Assembly (NCBI GenBank): GCA_964017235.1
Contig: OZ024929.1
Location: forward strand, 107,493,793 to 107,557,792
Source: Sabellastarte sp. h YS-2021
Lineage: Eukaryota > Annelida > Polychaeta > Sabellida > Sabellidae
Direction of reading: 5' to 3'
Length of the DNA stretch: 64,000 nucleotides
Below the pieces are notes generated by a model. The model saw only the letters and a list, made by a program, of their open reading frames with translations. It had not been told where the DNA came from and made no database searches. The translations under genes were made by a program, and so were the position numbers. Each line of letters starts with the position of its first letter. Position 1 is the first letter of the stretch. Of this stretch, positions 33,036 to 42,400 are shown one piece after another.

Positions 33036-33171
33036 TACAATTTCCAGTCATTTCATCAAGTTTTATTCAACAGAAAATGATTTTATGCAAATCTCCAGTT
33101 TCATTTGGGGTCGTGCCACGGCTCTACACGCAAGTAAAGTAGAGCCGGGGTAACCACGTCTAGATACAAAC

Positions 33172-33354
33172 CTGACGTTGGACATCTTTTACTTTCTCAT
33201 CATGCTTGTGTGGGGCACTATTCATCATAAATATGAATTTACTTCGAAAGTAAAAGTACGTGTCATAAATGAGTGAAAGGGGCATCAGGAAAAAAATAAC
33301 AAACATCCAACGATAATTTATTAAAACATATTCTAATAACCCAGATTTCCCCAT
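33172..33354 (-). CDS. DHCR24: DHCR24 exon 1 with start codon (membrane anchor)
   Basis: The 61 codons begin MGKSGLLEYVLINYRW and continue with a hydrophobic stretch FVIFFLMPLSLIYDTYFYF (about residues 18-36), then SAPHKHDEKVKDVQRQ. This matches the N-terminal membrane segment of vertebrate DHCR24 (EFVLI..RW, PLSLI.D, SAP..H...V.D.Q.QV). The ATG is chosen because the match begins within a few residues of it and no earlier in-frame ATG extends it. The exon ends in CAG before GTTTGT in phase 0 and joins VREW of exon 2. The donor lies exactly at the target duplication of a 3.6-kb transposon. Function: FAD-dependent sterol side-chain reduction at the ER membrane. Confidence 0.94.
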
Positions 33355-34200
33355 TTTTCAATAATAATAATAATAACTTTCCCTCCAAACTGATACTTCC
33401 TGTAGTTGGTGACAGCAAAAGGTCAAGGTTGTACGTAAATGTTGTTGAAATTCCGAAAATATATATCAGTGCGGTAAATTATAAAACCCGGACTTCCGGA
33501 GGTGCTATCGAATTCTAAAAGCGAAAACAAGAATGAAAACAAAAAGACATGATAGGGACTTACTGGATATATTACTTAATACCTAATTTATCTATCTAAG
33601 ATAAATTATCAGGGTGTCAAACAGACTTGTTACCAAATATACTAATCAGTAACAAAAATTGTTTGTTCTGTTTTTTAGGAACTCAAGAAAGAAATGCATA
33701 TAGCCTTGAAGGTATATAGCCAAATGATAGAAAGTTTTGATTACAAAAAAATAAAATAGATTATGGTTTGTAGTCTTTGCACAAATGGATGTGCCAGTTA
33801 AGCTACTTGTGTTAATTACATAGATTTTTTTTTTCTGAATGACCAAATTGTGTAGATTTTATTTTTTTTCAGCTGTTTGAAATTATACACGTGTATATGT
33901 AATTTCTGAGGCAAACAGCACAAATCTGAGATTTTTCTCCTTTAAAATTAACGTTTGATATATTTCTTTTAAATAATTAATGCTTACACATGATAAACAT
34001 TAGGGACTCTAAAGGCTTGTTTGGGACTCATTAGGTCGCACTATTGAGGCCTTGTACACACAACAAGTCATTTTCTTTTCTTCGCTGAAGACTCATCTCT
34101 CAAAACCACCACCTAGTATTGAGGAAGGGTCTAACCCAAGCTAAATCCTCCAAAAAGATCATCTGGATTGCAAATCATTTATTTTACCTTTCAAGATGCA
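33355..34200. other. Shared upstream region of DHCR24 and UHRF1, DHCR24 side
   Basis: Intergenic DNA between two divergent genes. It holds a short TAA repeat at about 33361-33374, an ETS-type motif at 33492-33499 and otherwise AT-rich sequence up to the inverted-repeat element. No TATA box for DHCR24 was recognised. Confidence 0.55.
33492..33499 (-). promoter_or_regulatory. ETS-type motif CCGGAAGT upstream of DHCR24
   Basis: The minus strand reads CCGGAAGT, the classical ETS/GABP core, 138 bp upstream of the DHCR24 ATG. It lies in one of the few CG-containing stretches of the intergenic region. A role in transcription is inferred from position only. Confidence 0.5.
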
Positions 34201-34206
34201 CAAATT

Positions 34207-34949
34207 TACGGAGCCCCTAATAGGACATGCTAAAATAGAAATTACAAGAAAAATAAGTGGTGTGTATGAGATGATCTCATTATCACAAGAAAATAACTTG
34301 TGATAATGAGATCATCTTGTGCACACCACTTATTTTCTTGATATCACAAGATGATCTTGTGCTCACTAGATAAAGTGGTGAGCTCCAGATGAAGTGGTGA
34401 TAACGACTTAATAAGTGGTGAGCACTAGTTGATGTGGTGCTCACTACTTATTTTCTTGTTATCATAAGATGAAGTAGTGATCACCACATCATTTAGTTAT
34501 AACCAGATCATCTCATACTCACCACATCATCTGGTGATAACAAGAAAATAAGTAGTGAGCACCACATCATCTGGTGATAACAAGAAAACAAGTAGTGAGC
34601 ACGAGATGAACTAGTGATAACAGAATGATCTGGTTAGCACCAGATTATGTAGTGCTCACTACTTCATCTGGTGATAACAAAATAATAAGTAGTGATCACC
34701 ACATAAACTAGTGCTCACTACTTATTATGTCGTGATAACTACTTCATCTGGTGATCACCACTTTATCTAGTGAGCACAAGATCATCTGGTGAGCACGAGA
34801 TGATCTTGTGATATCAAGAAAACAAGTGGTGCTAACGAGATCATCTCATTATCATGACTTATTTTCTCGTTATCATGAGATTATCTTGTGCGCACGGCTT
34901 AATACATGGTGCAATATTTATTTTACCATGTCCTATTAGGGGCTCCGTA
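34207..34949. mobile_element. 743-bp inverted-repeat element made of permuted palindromic words, upstream of UHRF1
   Basis: Ends TACGGAGCCCCTAATAGGAC (34207) and the exact inverse ending at 34949 form inverted repeats of about 31 bp with one mismatch. CAAATT flanks both sides (34201-34206, 34950-34955), a likely 6-bp target duplication. The interior is built almost entirely from a handful of words (AGTGGTG, AGTAGTGAGCAC, GATGATCT, CATCTGGTGATAAC, AAGAAAATAAG) in many orders and both orientations, so nearly any segment can pair with another. No coding capacity. It ends 155 bp before the UHRF1 ATG. Confidence 0.88.
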
Positions 34950-35024
34950 CAAATTCCTTATTCGGCTGTAAAGTATTTTCGTTTGTGCGTACATATAGTA
35001 GCCTTGACCTATGCGTGGTAAAAC

Positions 35025-35032
35025 TTTCGCGC
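35025..35032 (+). promoter_or_regulatory. E2F-type site TTTCGCGC upstream of UHRF1
   Basis: TTTCGCGCC at 35025-35033 matches the E2F consensus TTTSGCGC and lies 72 bp upstream of the UHRF1 start codon. Vertebrate UHRF1 is a known cell-cycle, E2F-responsive gene, so conserved S-phase control is plausible. Confidence 0.65.
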
Positions 35033-35104
35033 CAGTTTTTCTCTTCACAAAAAATAATAACATTAGCAAACGCCGTTGTCTTAATAAATTACCAACAAAA
35101 CAAA

Positions 35105-35257
35105 ATGTGGATCCAAGTAAGAAGTATGGATGGTAAAAAGACCATCCGTTTGGATAACCTGTCTAAACTTACAGCAATCGAGGAAGTTCGTGAAAGACTT
35201 GTTGAGCATTTCGATGCTCCTGTGGAACGACAAAAGTTATTCTACCGTGGCAAATTG
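35105..35257 (+). CDS. UHRF1: UHRF1 exon 1 (ubiquitin-like domain, first part)
   Basis: The exon encodes 51 residues starting MWIQVRSMDGKKTIRLDNLS and ending LFYRGKL. It matches the N-terminal ubiquitin-like domain of animal UHRF1 (MWIQVRTMDG..., RLFYRGK). The ATG is chosen because MWIQVR is the conserved protein start; the open frame extends 40 codons upstream without family resemblance. The exon ends in TTG before GTTGGT, phase 0, and exon 2 continues with VDGHKLFDY. UHRF1 binds hemimethylated DNA and H3K9me and recruits DNMT1 during replication; the UBL supports its ubiquitin ligase activity. Confidence 0.93.
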
Positions 35258-35552
35258 GTTGGTGTATTTATTCTTCACCACCCCTTGTAATATCACGTAG
35301 CCTTTACATTGTCTTTGTCCCTTAAAAATAAATAAAAAGGGTTCGCAAATTCAGTGATTGAAGAGTGTCAATATGGAAATGCAATGGGCTCAACTAAGTG
35401 AGAACTTAATCTGTCCTTTTTTATTCTCACGAATCCTTATCCACTGTTGTCGCCTTGTGATGGGACTGCCTTGCTATCAATTATTGCCGGGTACCAGTTA
35501 TCGTCAGACAAACTTCAAATAATATAACTTGTCCAAATGGGTATACGAGCAT
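35258..35552. other. Start of UHRF1 intron 1 with a damaged MITE end
   Basis: Non-coding. At 35465 begins CTGCCTTGCTATCAATTATTGCCGG, a diverged left end of the CTGCCTTGCTACC family. Its internal sequence (AACTAGCAGCCCAGGTCTAGC) resumes after the 35553-36938 element at about 36957, so that element interrupted it. Confidence 0.5.
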
Positions 35553-36938
35553 CTCGTAACCACGGCAGCTCGTGACCAACAACTTGTACTCACAACTCGT
35601 TCCAATGATTTTTTTTAAGGCAGAGGATATTTACACCACCGCTGTGTACGCAATGCCGAAAAGTCGTCTTATGTACACCACCGCTGTGTACATAAGCTAC
35701 ATATGGTTCCTTATGTACACCACCGTTGTGTATATTAGCCAGATAATGTCTCTTATGTACACCACCGTTGTGTATATTAGCCAGATAATGTCCCTTATGT
35801 ACACCACCGCTGTTTATGTAAGCTAGATTGAATATCTTGTGTACATATGCAAGATATTTGGGATATTTTGTGTAACACTAAAATGTAGGTAAGCTAATGT
35901 ACATGGTCTTCTACACCACCTTATTGTGCATGCTATGTCAGTCCCCCTAGAAATGGGATGAGTAGTCTTCCCCACTGTTGTACTGTGGAAACTAAATTAA
36001 ATTTCTTATACACACCTTGTTGTGTACCCAGCCAGGTAAAATTTGTTACATAATTAGCCTTTTGATCCCCACAGGTCGAATAGTTGTGGCTTAACTTGGG
36101 TTGGATGACACTTAGATGACAAAGACAGTGAAGATGTGATTTTTTATTGTTTCATTATTTATTCATTATACACATGGAACAAGAATAATACAAGTAACAT
36201 ACATTACAAATGTACCAGGTTCTAATGGCATGAAAGCCTCTACACACGACCATCTACACACCTTACAAAAAAGTGATATATAGCAAAAATACAAAAAGAA
36301 AAACATTCTTTTTAAGATTCTATATTTCTCACTAAATACATATCCATGGAGAGTGAACAGGACAATGTCAACTTATTTTTTGCCTTTCTGTTTCAACTTT
36401 ATAACATTAATCAAATATATTCTTGTAAAAGAGAGAAATTGCATTTATTTTCAAACTAACACTGATAAAACAGCTTTTGTTTTACTTTATATTATTGTAG
36501 TGCATTATTGCATTACTCGACAGCTGTGGTGTACATAAAGAACTGAAATACCCTTATGTACACAGCCGTGGTGTAAATAACCAGTTCGTTTTTTTAAATA
36601 TTGCAGGAAACCCCACAGACTTCTGTCTCATCACATTTTTTTGTAATTTGCATATTTTATTTTATGACAGTAGAAAAAACCCCTACGGAAAGTACGAGAA
36701 TTTGAAGTACATGATCTCGAACTGAACAGACTTTTTGCATAAAATACTCGCTCTTCATTTCTGTTGATTAAATATAATACATTGTTAGAAAACCCCGCGT
36801 AATTGGGTGATCTTGTATTTCTTCTCATATAACTATGAGCTACATGTACAAGTATTTGACATTCAAGCAGAAATAATGTTTATTCTTATAAAATTTTTGT
36901 GTACGAGTTGTTGGTCACAAGATGCTGTGGTCACGAGT
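35553..36938. mobile_element. 1.4-kb inverted-repeat element (CTCGTGACCACAGC-type ends)
   Basis: The left end CTCGTAACCACGGCAGCTCG...GACCAACAACTTGTAC matches the inverse of the right end GTACGAGTTGTTGGTCAC...GTGGTCACGAG over about 38 bp with several mismatches. Near each end there are GTACACCACCG words in opposite orientation. No transposase seen and no certain target duplication. Confidence 0.65.
35633..35842 (+). repeat. 42-bp tandem repeat, five units
   Basis: Units beginning ACACCACCGCTGTGTA start at 35633, 35675, 35717, 35759 and 35801. The 42-bp length keeps one frame open (repeated MYTTAVYIS), but this is probably a by-product. Inverted copies of the word occur near 36520-36580. Confidence 0.85.
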
Positions 36939-37520
36939 TGCATGTTAATCGACCAAAACTAGCAGCCCAGGTCTAGCAAATAAGTAGACCGAGTTTCGGT
37001 TTCGAAGTTGCATACCATCAGTTTATCAATGGCAATTGGCGACGGGATTAGGTTTGTTTTTTCAAAGTGATCAGGTGCCAGACAAATAATGTTGGTATTG
37101 CATGTCAGTTGCTAGTGATTGTGGTCTGATCATCAGGAGTTATTTATCAGGAACCTGACTGATAACTTCTTGCCTAAAAATATTGAAATTTTATTTTGAA
37201 CTACAAAATATACATTTTTAAATACAAGGTTTGTTTTTGAACTTCTCTTTTTGTGACCGGAGAGAAGTCGTGCCTGTGACCTTCTTAACTAAACTCCAGT
37301 GAAACCAGGGGATGGGGAAAGGAAGGAGAAAAAGACAGCAGGCTTATCTAAGATTTTAATCGCTCAGATCTATGGACACCAGCAGTTACAACAATCAGCA
37401 GCCACATGTAAACTGAGTTGTTAAACTACTGCAGACCAAGAAACACCTGCAAAGACATTGTACACACTTATGGAATGGCAAAACCGGAACTAAATTAAAT
37501 ATTCACACGCTTAATGTTAT
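36939..37520. other. UHRF1 intron 1, no recognised feature
   Basis: Apart from the resumed MITE remnant near 36957-36990, nothing coding or repetitive could be supported here. Confidence 0.35.
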
Positions 37521-37528
37521 ATTATAAC

Positions 37529-38045
37529 TAGTGCTGGGACAATGTTTGCAAACTTCGGTATTATCGCTCGCTGGCTCATTGCCGATCAATGATCGGTAAA
37601 ATTTAAGTACAACCGATGTTTGCTAAACTGTCTTGTTTGTAGCCCTTTGGCCATAATAAAACACTAACTAGAACAATGTTTTGTAAAAATCTGAAAGATT
37701 AATCAGTGAAAATCATAAAACTAGTCGTGAATGCAATAAAAATAACGTAACAAGAAACACCTTGGGGTTTTCCCACTGTTGTCAAGGTAATCACAAAATC
37801 AGCCAATCACAAACGAGGATACATCAAGCATGGTCTGTTAGTGAGGGAGACGTCTGTGAATGGCTTTTAGGATATATTTGGTTATATTTGTGGTAATTTG
37901 TGTGTATTTTACTTGTTAGCATTTAATATTTGATTTTTCTGTCTGGTTTACACTTTCGACTCCATGATCGGAAATGTTCGAAGTTTGTTTACAAATTTCC
38001 GATACAAACATCGACAGTTAAAATCATGGCGATCTCCCAGCACTA
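37529..38045. mobile_element. hAT-type MITE (TAGTGCTGGGA ends)
   Basis: The ends TAGTGCTGGGA and TCCCAGCACTA bound a 517-bp non-coding element. The flanks ATTATAAC (37521-37528) and ATAATAAC (38046-38053) form an 8-bp target duplication with one mismatch. Same family type as 26156-26530 and 57395-57805. Confidence 0.88.
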
Positions 38046-38337
38046 ATAATAACATTAAAAACTGCCATCCCCTTGTAACTACATCACAGACTAATAATAA
38101 TTAGATGTCCAAAGATATCACATGCATACGAATAAATTAAATAAATTAATTTAGTATGTACAAATAAAACAACTGCTACGGCAACTACAAGCACCATTCG
38201 TTCTGCATTGACTAGATTACTGTCAGACTAGTTTTTAGCACTACAGTGTAAATACAATAAATTCTGTGAAATAATTACTGAACTACAATCACAAAATATT
38301 AGAAATCAAGGACACATGAATAAATCCATCACTACCA

Positions 38338-39040
38338 GTGTTCGAAACTGCGCGGGCCCGGTGGCCAGGAACTACCAAGTTCTGCTCCGGGCCATCTCTT
38401 TTCGCAAATGCATAGCCCGGCTGGCCATTTGATACTCTGGTTCCTGATTAAATGCGAAGAAAAATATTGTACAACAACCAGTCAAAATACTCGAAACGTT
38501 TTATAATTGAGAGAACTTCACAGAATTTCTGCTTCCCGGTGATAACGTTTTGAATGCAAATATGCTCTGGTTCCTGATTAAACGTGAAGAAAATATTGTA
38601 CGACAACCAGTCAAAATACTCGAAACGTTTTAAAATCGAGAGAACTTTGCAGAATTTCTGCTTTCTGATTGCAACGTTTTGAATGTAAACACACTAGTAC
38701 AGGGGACGTCTTCGTTTTTAATGATTTGGAAATAAGATTTTTATCAATATGTAGTCTACGAAAGCAAAGTCAAGACCTGTATGGTTTTGTTTTAAAGATT
38801 TCTTCGTTTTTTGGTGGAGTTGGGCAATATAACAATAATGTTTAATTTTTATCAGTACTGACTTTATGTACTGAGTACTCTACAGTCACTAGCGGATCCA
38901 GGAGGGTTCAGGGGGTTTGAACCCCACCCCACCCCCCACCCCCATCCCCCTGAAAAATAATGTAAAGGGATTCAACCCAAAGTACAAAATTATTTCTTGA
39001 GAGTGGTGTTAAATTTACAGGAAATACCCTATATTTATGT
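38338..39040. repeat. Repeat region left of the satellite element, with a 130-bp tandem duplication
   Basis: From CCAGTGTTCGAAAC (about 38338) the sequence carries GGGCCAT/GGCCA words that recur to the right of the satellite element at 49628-49670. Two 130-bp units start at about 38435 and 38565 (CTCTGGTTCCTGATTAAA). At about 38886 begins a second set of ends (CACTAGCGGATCCAGG, C/G-rich palindrome) whose probable counterpart is 49236-49330. This suggests the satellite element was inserted into a MITE already nested in another repeat. Confidence 0.5.
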
Positions 39041-39084
39041 CCACCCCCCTGGGGGGTGGATATATTATTTTTGCTTTTTTCGCC

Positions 39085-39143
39085 GTCCGATGTCCGATGT
39101 CCGTTGTCCGATGTCCGATGTCCGGCGTCCGATGTCCGGCGTC
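39085..39143 (+). repeat. Heptamer tandem repeat (GTCCGAT)n
   Basis: About eight 7-bp units GTCCGAT with variants GTCCGTT and GTCCGGC follow the terminal hairpin. The short element at 6.5 kb has only one such unit, so this block also expanded. Confidence 0.85.
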
Positions 39144-39479
39144 ACGCATGGTTTCCGCTCATTTAAAGGAAAAGTATTAGAGCTATTGTCACCAAATTTG
39201 GTATGCAGGCTTATTGGGTCAGTAGCTTGCTTGGGATTGCTTTTGGCTGTTGTACCTCTTTTGCTTACTGAGTAATACTTAAGTACAGCTATTTTCAGTA
39301 CCCATTGGTTTCCGTGCATTTAAGCCAAAATAATTAAAGATATTTTACTACAATTTTGAATACAAGATTGTTATGTCCATAGCTCGCTTGGTATTGCATT
39401 TGGGACTGATAGCTTTGTCAGTACATGAGTAATAGCCATTTAGGTACTTCATTGTGTATTTTCAGTACTACTTTTGAGT

Positions 39480-42400
39480 AATTTGCTTCTATCTCCTTAA
39501 CCGTGCGAGATAGAGCGATTTCGGCAAAATTTTCGACCCACAGGGTATCTGAGGAGTGTACTCTGTGCAATTTTCAAAAAATTTTCCCCTCCCCAAAAAT
39601 GGCGGCCATTTTGAATTTTCGAATTTTTGCCAAAAATGGCAAAACACAAATTTGCTTCTATCTCCTTAACTGTGCGAGATAGAGCGATTTCGTCGAAATT
39701 TTCGACCCACAGGGTATCTAAGGAATGTAATATTTGCAATTTTCCAAAAATTTTCCCCTCCCCAAAAATGGCGGCCATTTTGAATTTTCGAATTTTTGCC
39801 AAAAATGGCAAAACACAAATTTGCTTCTATCTCCTTAACCGTGCGAGATAGAGCGATTTCGTCGAAATTTTCGACCCACAGGGTATCTAAGGAATGTAAT
39901 ATTTGCAATTTTCAAAAAAATTTCCCCTCCCCAAAAATGGCGGCCATTTTGAATTTTCGAATTTTTGCCAAAAATGGCAAAACACAAATTTGCTTCTATC
40001 TCCTTAACCGTGCGAGATAGAGCGATTTCGTCGAAATTTTCGACCCACAGGGTATCTAAGGAATGTAATATTTGCAATTTTCAAAAAATTTTCCCCTCCC
40101 CAAAAATGGCGGCCATTTTGAATTTTCGAATTTTTGCCAAAAATGGCAAAACACAAATTTGCTTCTATCTCCTTAACCGTGCGAGATAGAGCGATTTCGT
40201 CGAAATTTTCGACCCACAGGGTATCTAAGGAATGCAATCTTTGCAATTTTCCAAAAATTTTCCCCTCCCCAAAAATGGCGGCCATTTTGAATTTTCGAAT
40301 TTTTGCCAAAAATGGCAAAACACAAATTTGCTTCTATCTCCTTAACCGTGCGAGATAGAGCGATTTCGTCGAAATTTTCGACCCACAGGGTATCTAAGGA
40401 ATGTAATATTTGCAATTTTCAAAAAAATTTCCCCTCCCCAAAAATGGCGGCCATTTTGAATTTTCGAATTTTTGCCAAAAATGGCAAAACACAAATTTCC
40501 TTCTATCTCCTTAACCGTGCGAGATAGAGCGATTTCGGCAAAATTTTCGACCCACAGGGGATCTAAAGAATGCAATCTTTGCAATTTTCCAAAAATTTTC
40601 CCCTCCCCAAAAATGGCGGCCATTTTGAATTTTCGAATTTTTGCCAAAAATGGCAAAACACTAATTTGCTTCTATCTCCTTAACCGTGCGAGATAGAGCG
40701 ATTTCGGCAAAATTTTAGACGCACAGGGTATCTAAGCAATGCAATCTTTGCAATTTTCAAAATATTTTCCCCTCCCCAAAAATGGCGGCCATTTTGAATT
40801 TTCGAATTTTTGCCAAAAATGGCAAAACACAAATTTGCTTCTATCTCCTTAACCGTGCGAGATAGAGCGATTTCGTCGAAATTTTCGACCCACAGGGTAT
40901 CTAAGGAATGCAATCTTTGCAATTTTCCAAAAATTTTCCCCTCCCCAAAAATGGCGGCCATTTTGAATTTTCGAATTTTTGCCAAAAATGGCAAAACACA
41001 AATTTGCTTCTATCTCCTTAACCGTGCGAGATAGAGCGATTTCGTCGAAATTTTCGACCCACAGGGTATCTAAGGAATGCAATCTTTGCAATTTTCCAAA
41101 AATTTTCCCCTCCCCAAAAATGGCGGCCATTTTGAATTTTCGAATTTTTGCCAAAAATGGCAAAACACAAATTTGCTTCTATCTCCTTAACCGTGCGAGA
41201 TAGAGCGATTTCGTCGAAATTTTCGACCCACAGGGTATCTAAGGAATGTAATATTTGCAATTTTCAAAAAAATTTCCCCTCCCCAAAAATGGCGGCCATT
41301 TTGAATTTTCGAATTTTTGCCAAAAATGGCAAAACACAAATTTGCTTCTATCTCCTTAACCGTGCGAGATAGAGCGATTTCGGCAAAATTTTCGACCCAC
41401 AGGGGATCTAAGGAATGCAATCTTTGCAATTTTCCAAAAATTTTCCCCTCCCCAAAAATGGCGGCCATTTTGAATTTTCGAATTTTTGCCAAAAATGGCA
41501 AAACACTAATTTGCTTCTATCTCCTTAACCGTGCGAGATAGAGCGATTTCGGCAAAATTTTCGACGCACAGGGTATCTAAGCAATGCAATCTTTGCAATT
41601 TTCAAAATATTTTCCCCTCCCCAAAAATGGCGGCCATTTTGAATTTTCGAATTTTTGCCAAAAATGGCAAAACACAAATTTGCTTCTATCTCCTTAACCG
41701 TGCGAGATAGAGCGATTTCGTCGAAATTTTCGACCCACAGGGTATCTAAGGAATGTAATATTTGCAATTTTCAAAAAAATTTCCCCTCCCCAAAAATGGC
41801 GGCCATTTTGAATTTTCGAATTTTTGCCAAAAATGGCAAAACACAAATTTGCTTCTATCTCCTTAACCGTGCGAGATAGAGCGATTTCGGCAAAATTTTC
41901 GACCCACAGGGGATCTAAGGAATGCAATCTTTGCAATTTTCCAAAAATTTTCCCCTCCCCAAAAATGGCGGCCATTTTGAATTTTCGAATTTTTGCCAAA
42001 AATGGCAAAACACTAATTTGCTTCTATCTCCTTAACCGTGCGAGATAGAGCGATTTCGTCGAAATTTTCGACCCACAGGGTATCTAAGGAATGTAATATT
42101 TGCAATTTTCAAAAAAATTTCCCCTCCCCAAAAATGGCGGCCATTTTGAATTTTCGAATTTTTGCCAAAAATGGCAAAACACAAATTTCCTTCTATCTCC
42201 TTAACCGTGCGAGATAGAGCGATTTCGGCAAAATTTTCGACCCACAGGGGATCTAAGGAATGCAATCTTTGCAATTTTCCAAAAATTTTCCCCTCCCCAA
42301 AAATGGCGGCCATTTTGAATTTTCGAATTTTTGCCAAAAATGGCAAAACACTAATTTGCTTCTATCTCCTTAACCGTGCGAGATAGAGCGATTTCGGCAA

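Larger units (their letters stand above)
29520..33162. mobile_element. 3.6-kb inverted-repeat element (Mutator-like?) inserted at the DHCR24 splice donor
   Basis: The terminal inverted repeats are about 56 bp: TAGACGTGGTTACC...GAGCCGTGGCACGACC at 29520-29575 and its inverse at 33108-33162, with a few differences. The 9-bp target duplication GATACAAAC is perfect (29511-29519 and 33163-33171). A 9-bp duplication with long inverted repeats fits Mutator-like elements. No transposase is visible. The interior is filled by later insertions (29581-31381 and 31672-33035). On the minus strand the duplicated target is GTTTGTATC, exactly the first nine bases of DHCR24 intron 1. Confidence 0.88.

Noticed and set aside
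34985..35104. 40-codon N-terminal extension of UHRF1 exon 1
   Set aside because: The frame is open but runs over the E2F site and lacks resemblance. Known UHRF1 proteins start at MWIQVR.
35572..35826. Repetitive peptide with MYTTAVYIS units
   Set aside because: The frame stays open only because the 42-bp unit is a multiple of three; it lies within an intronic inverted-repeat element.
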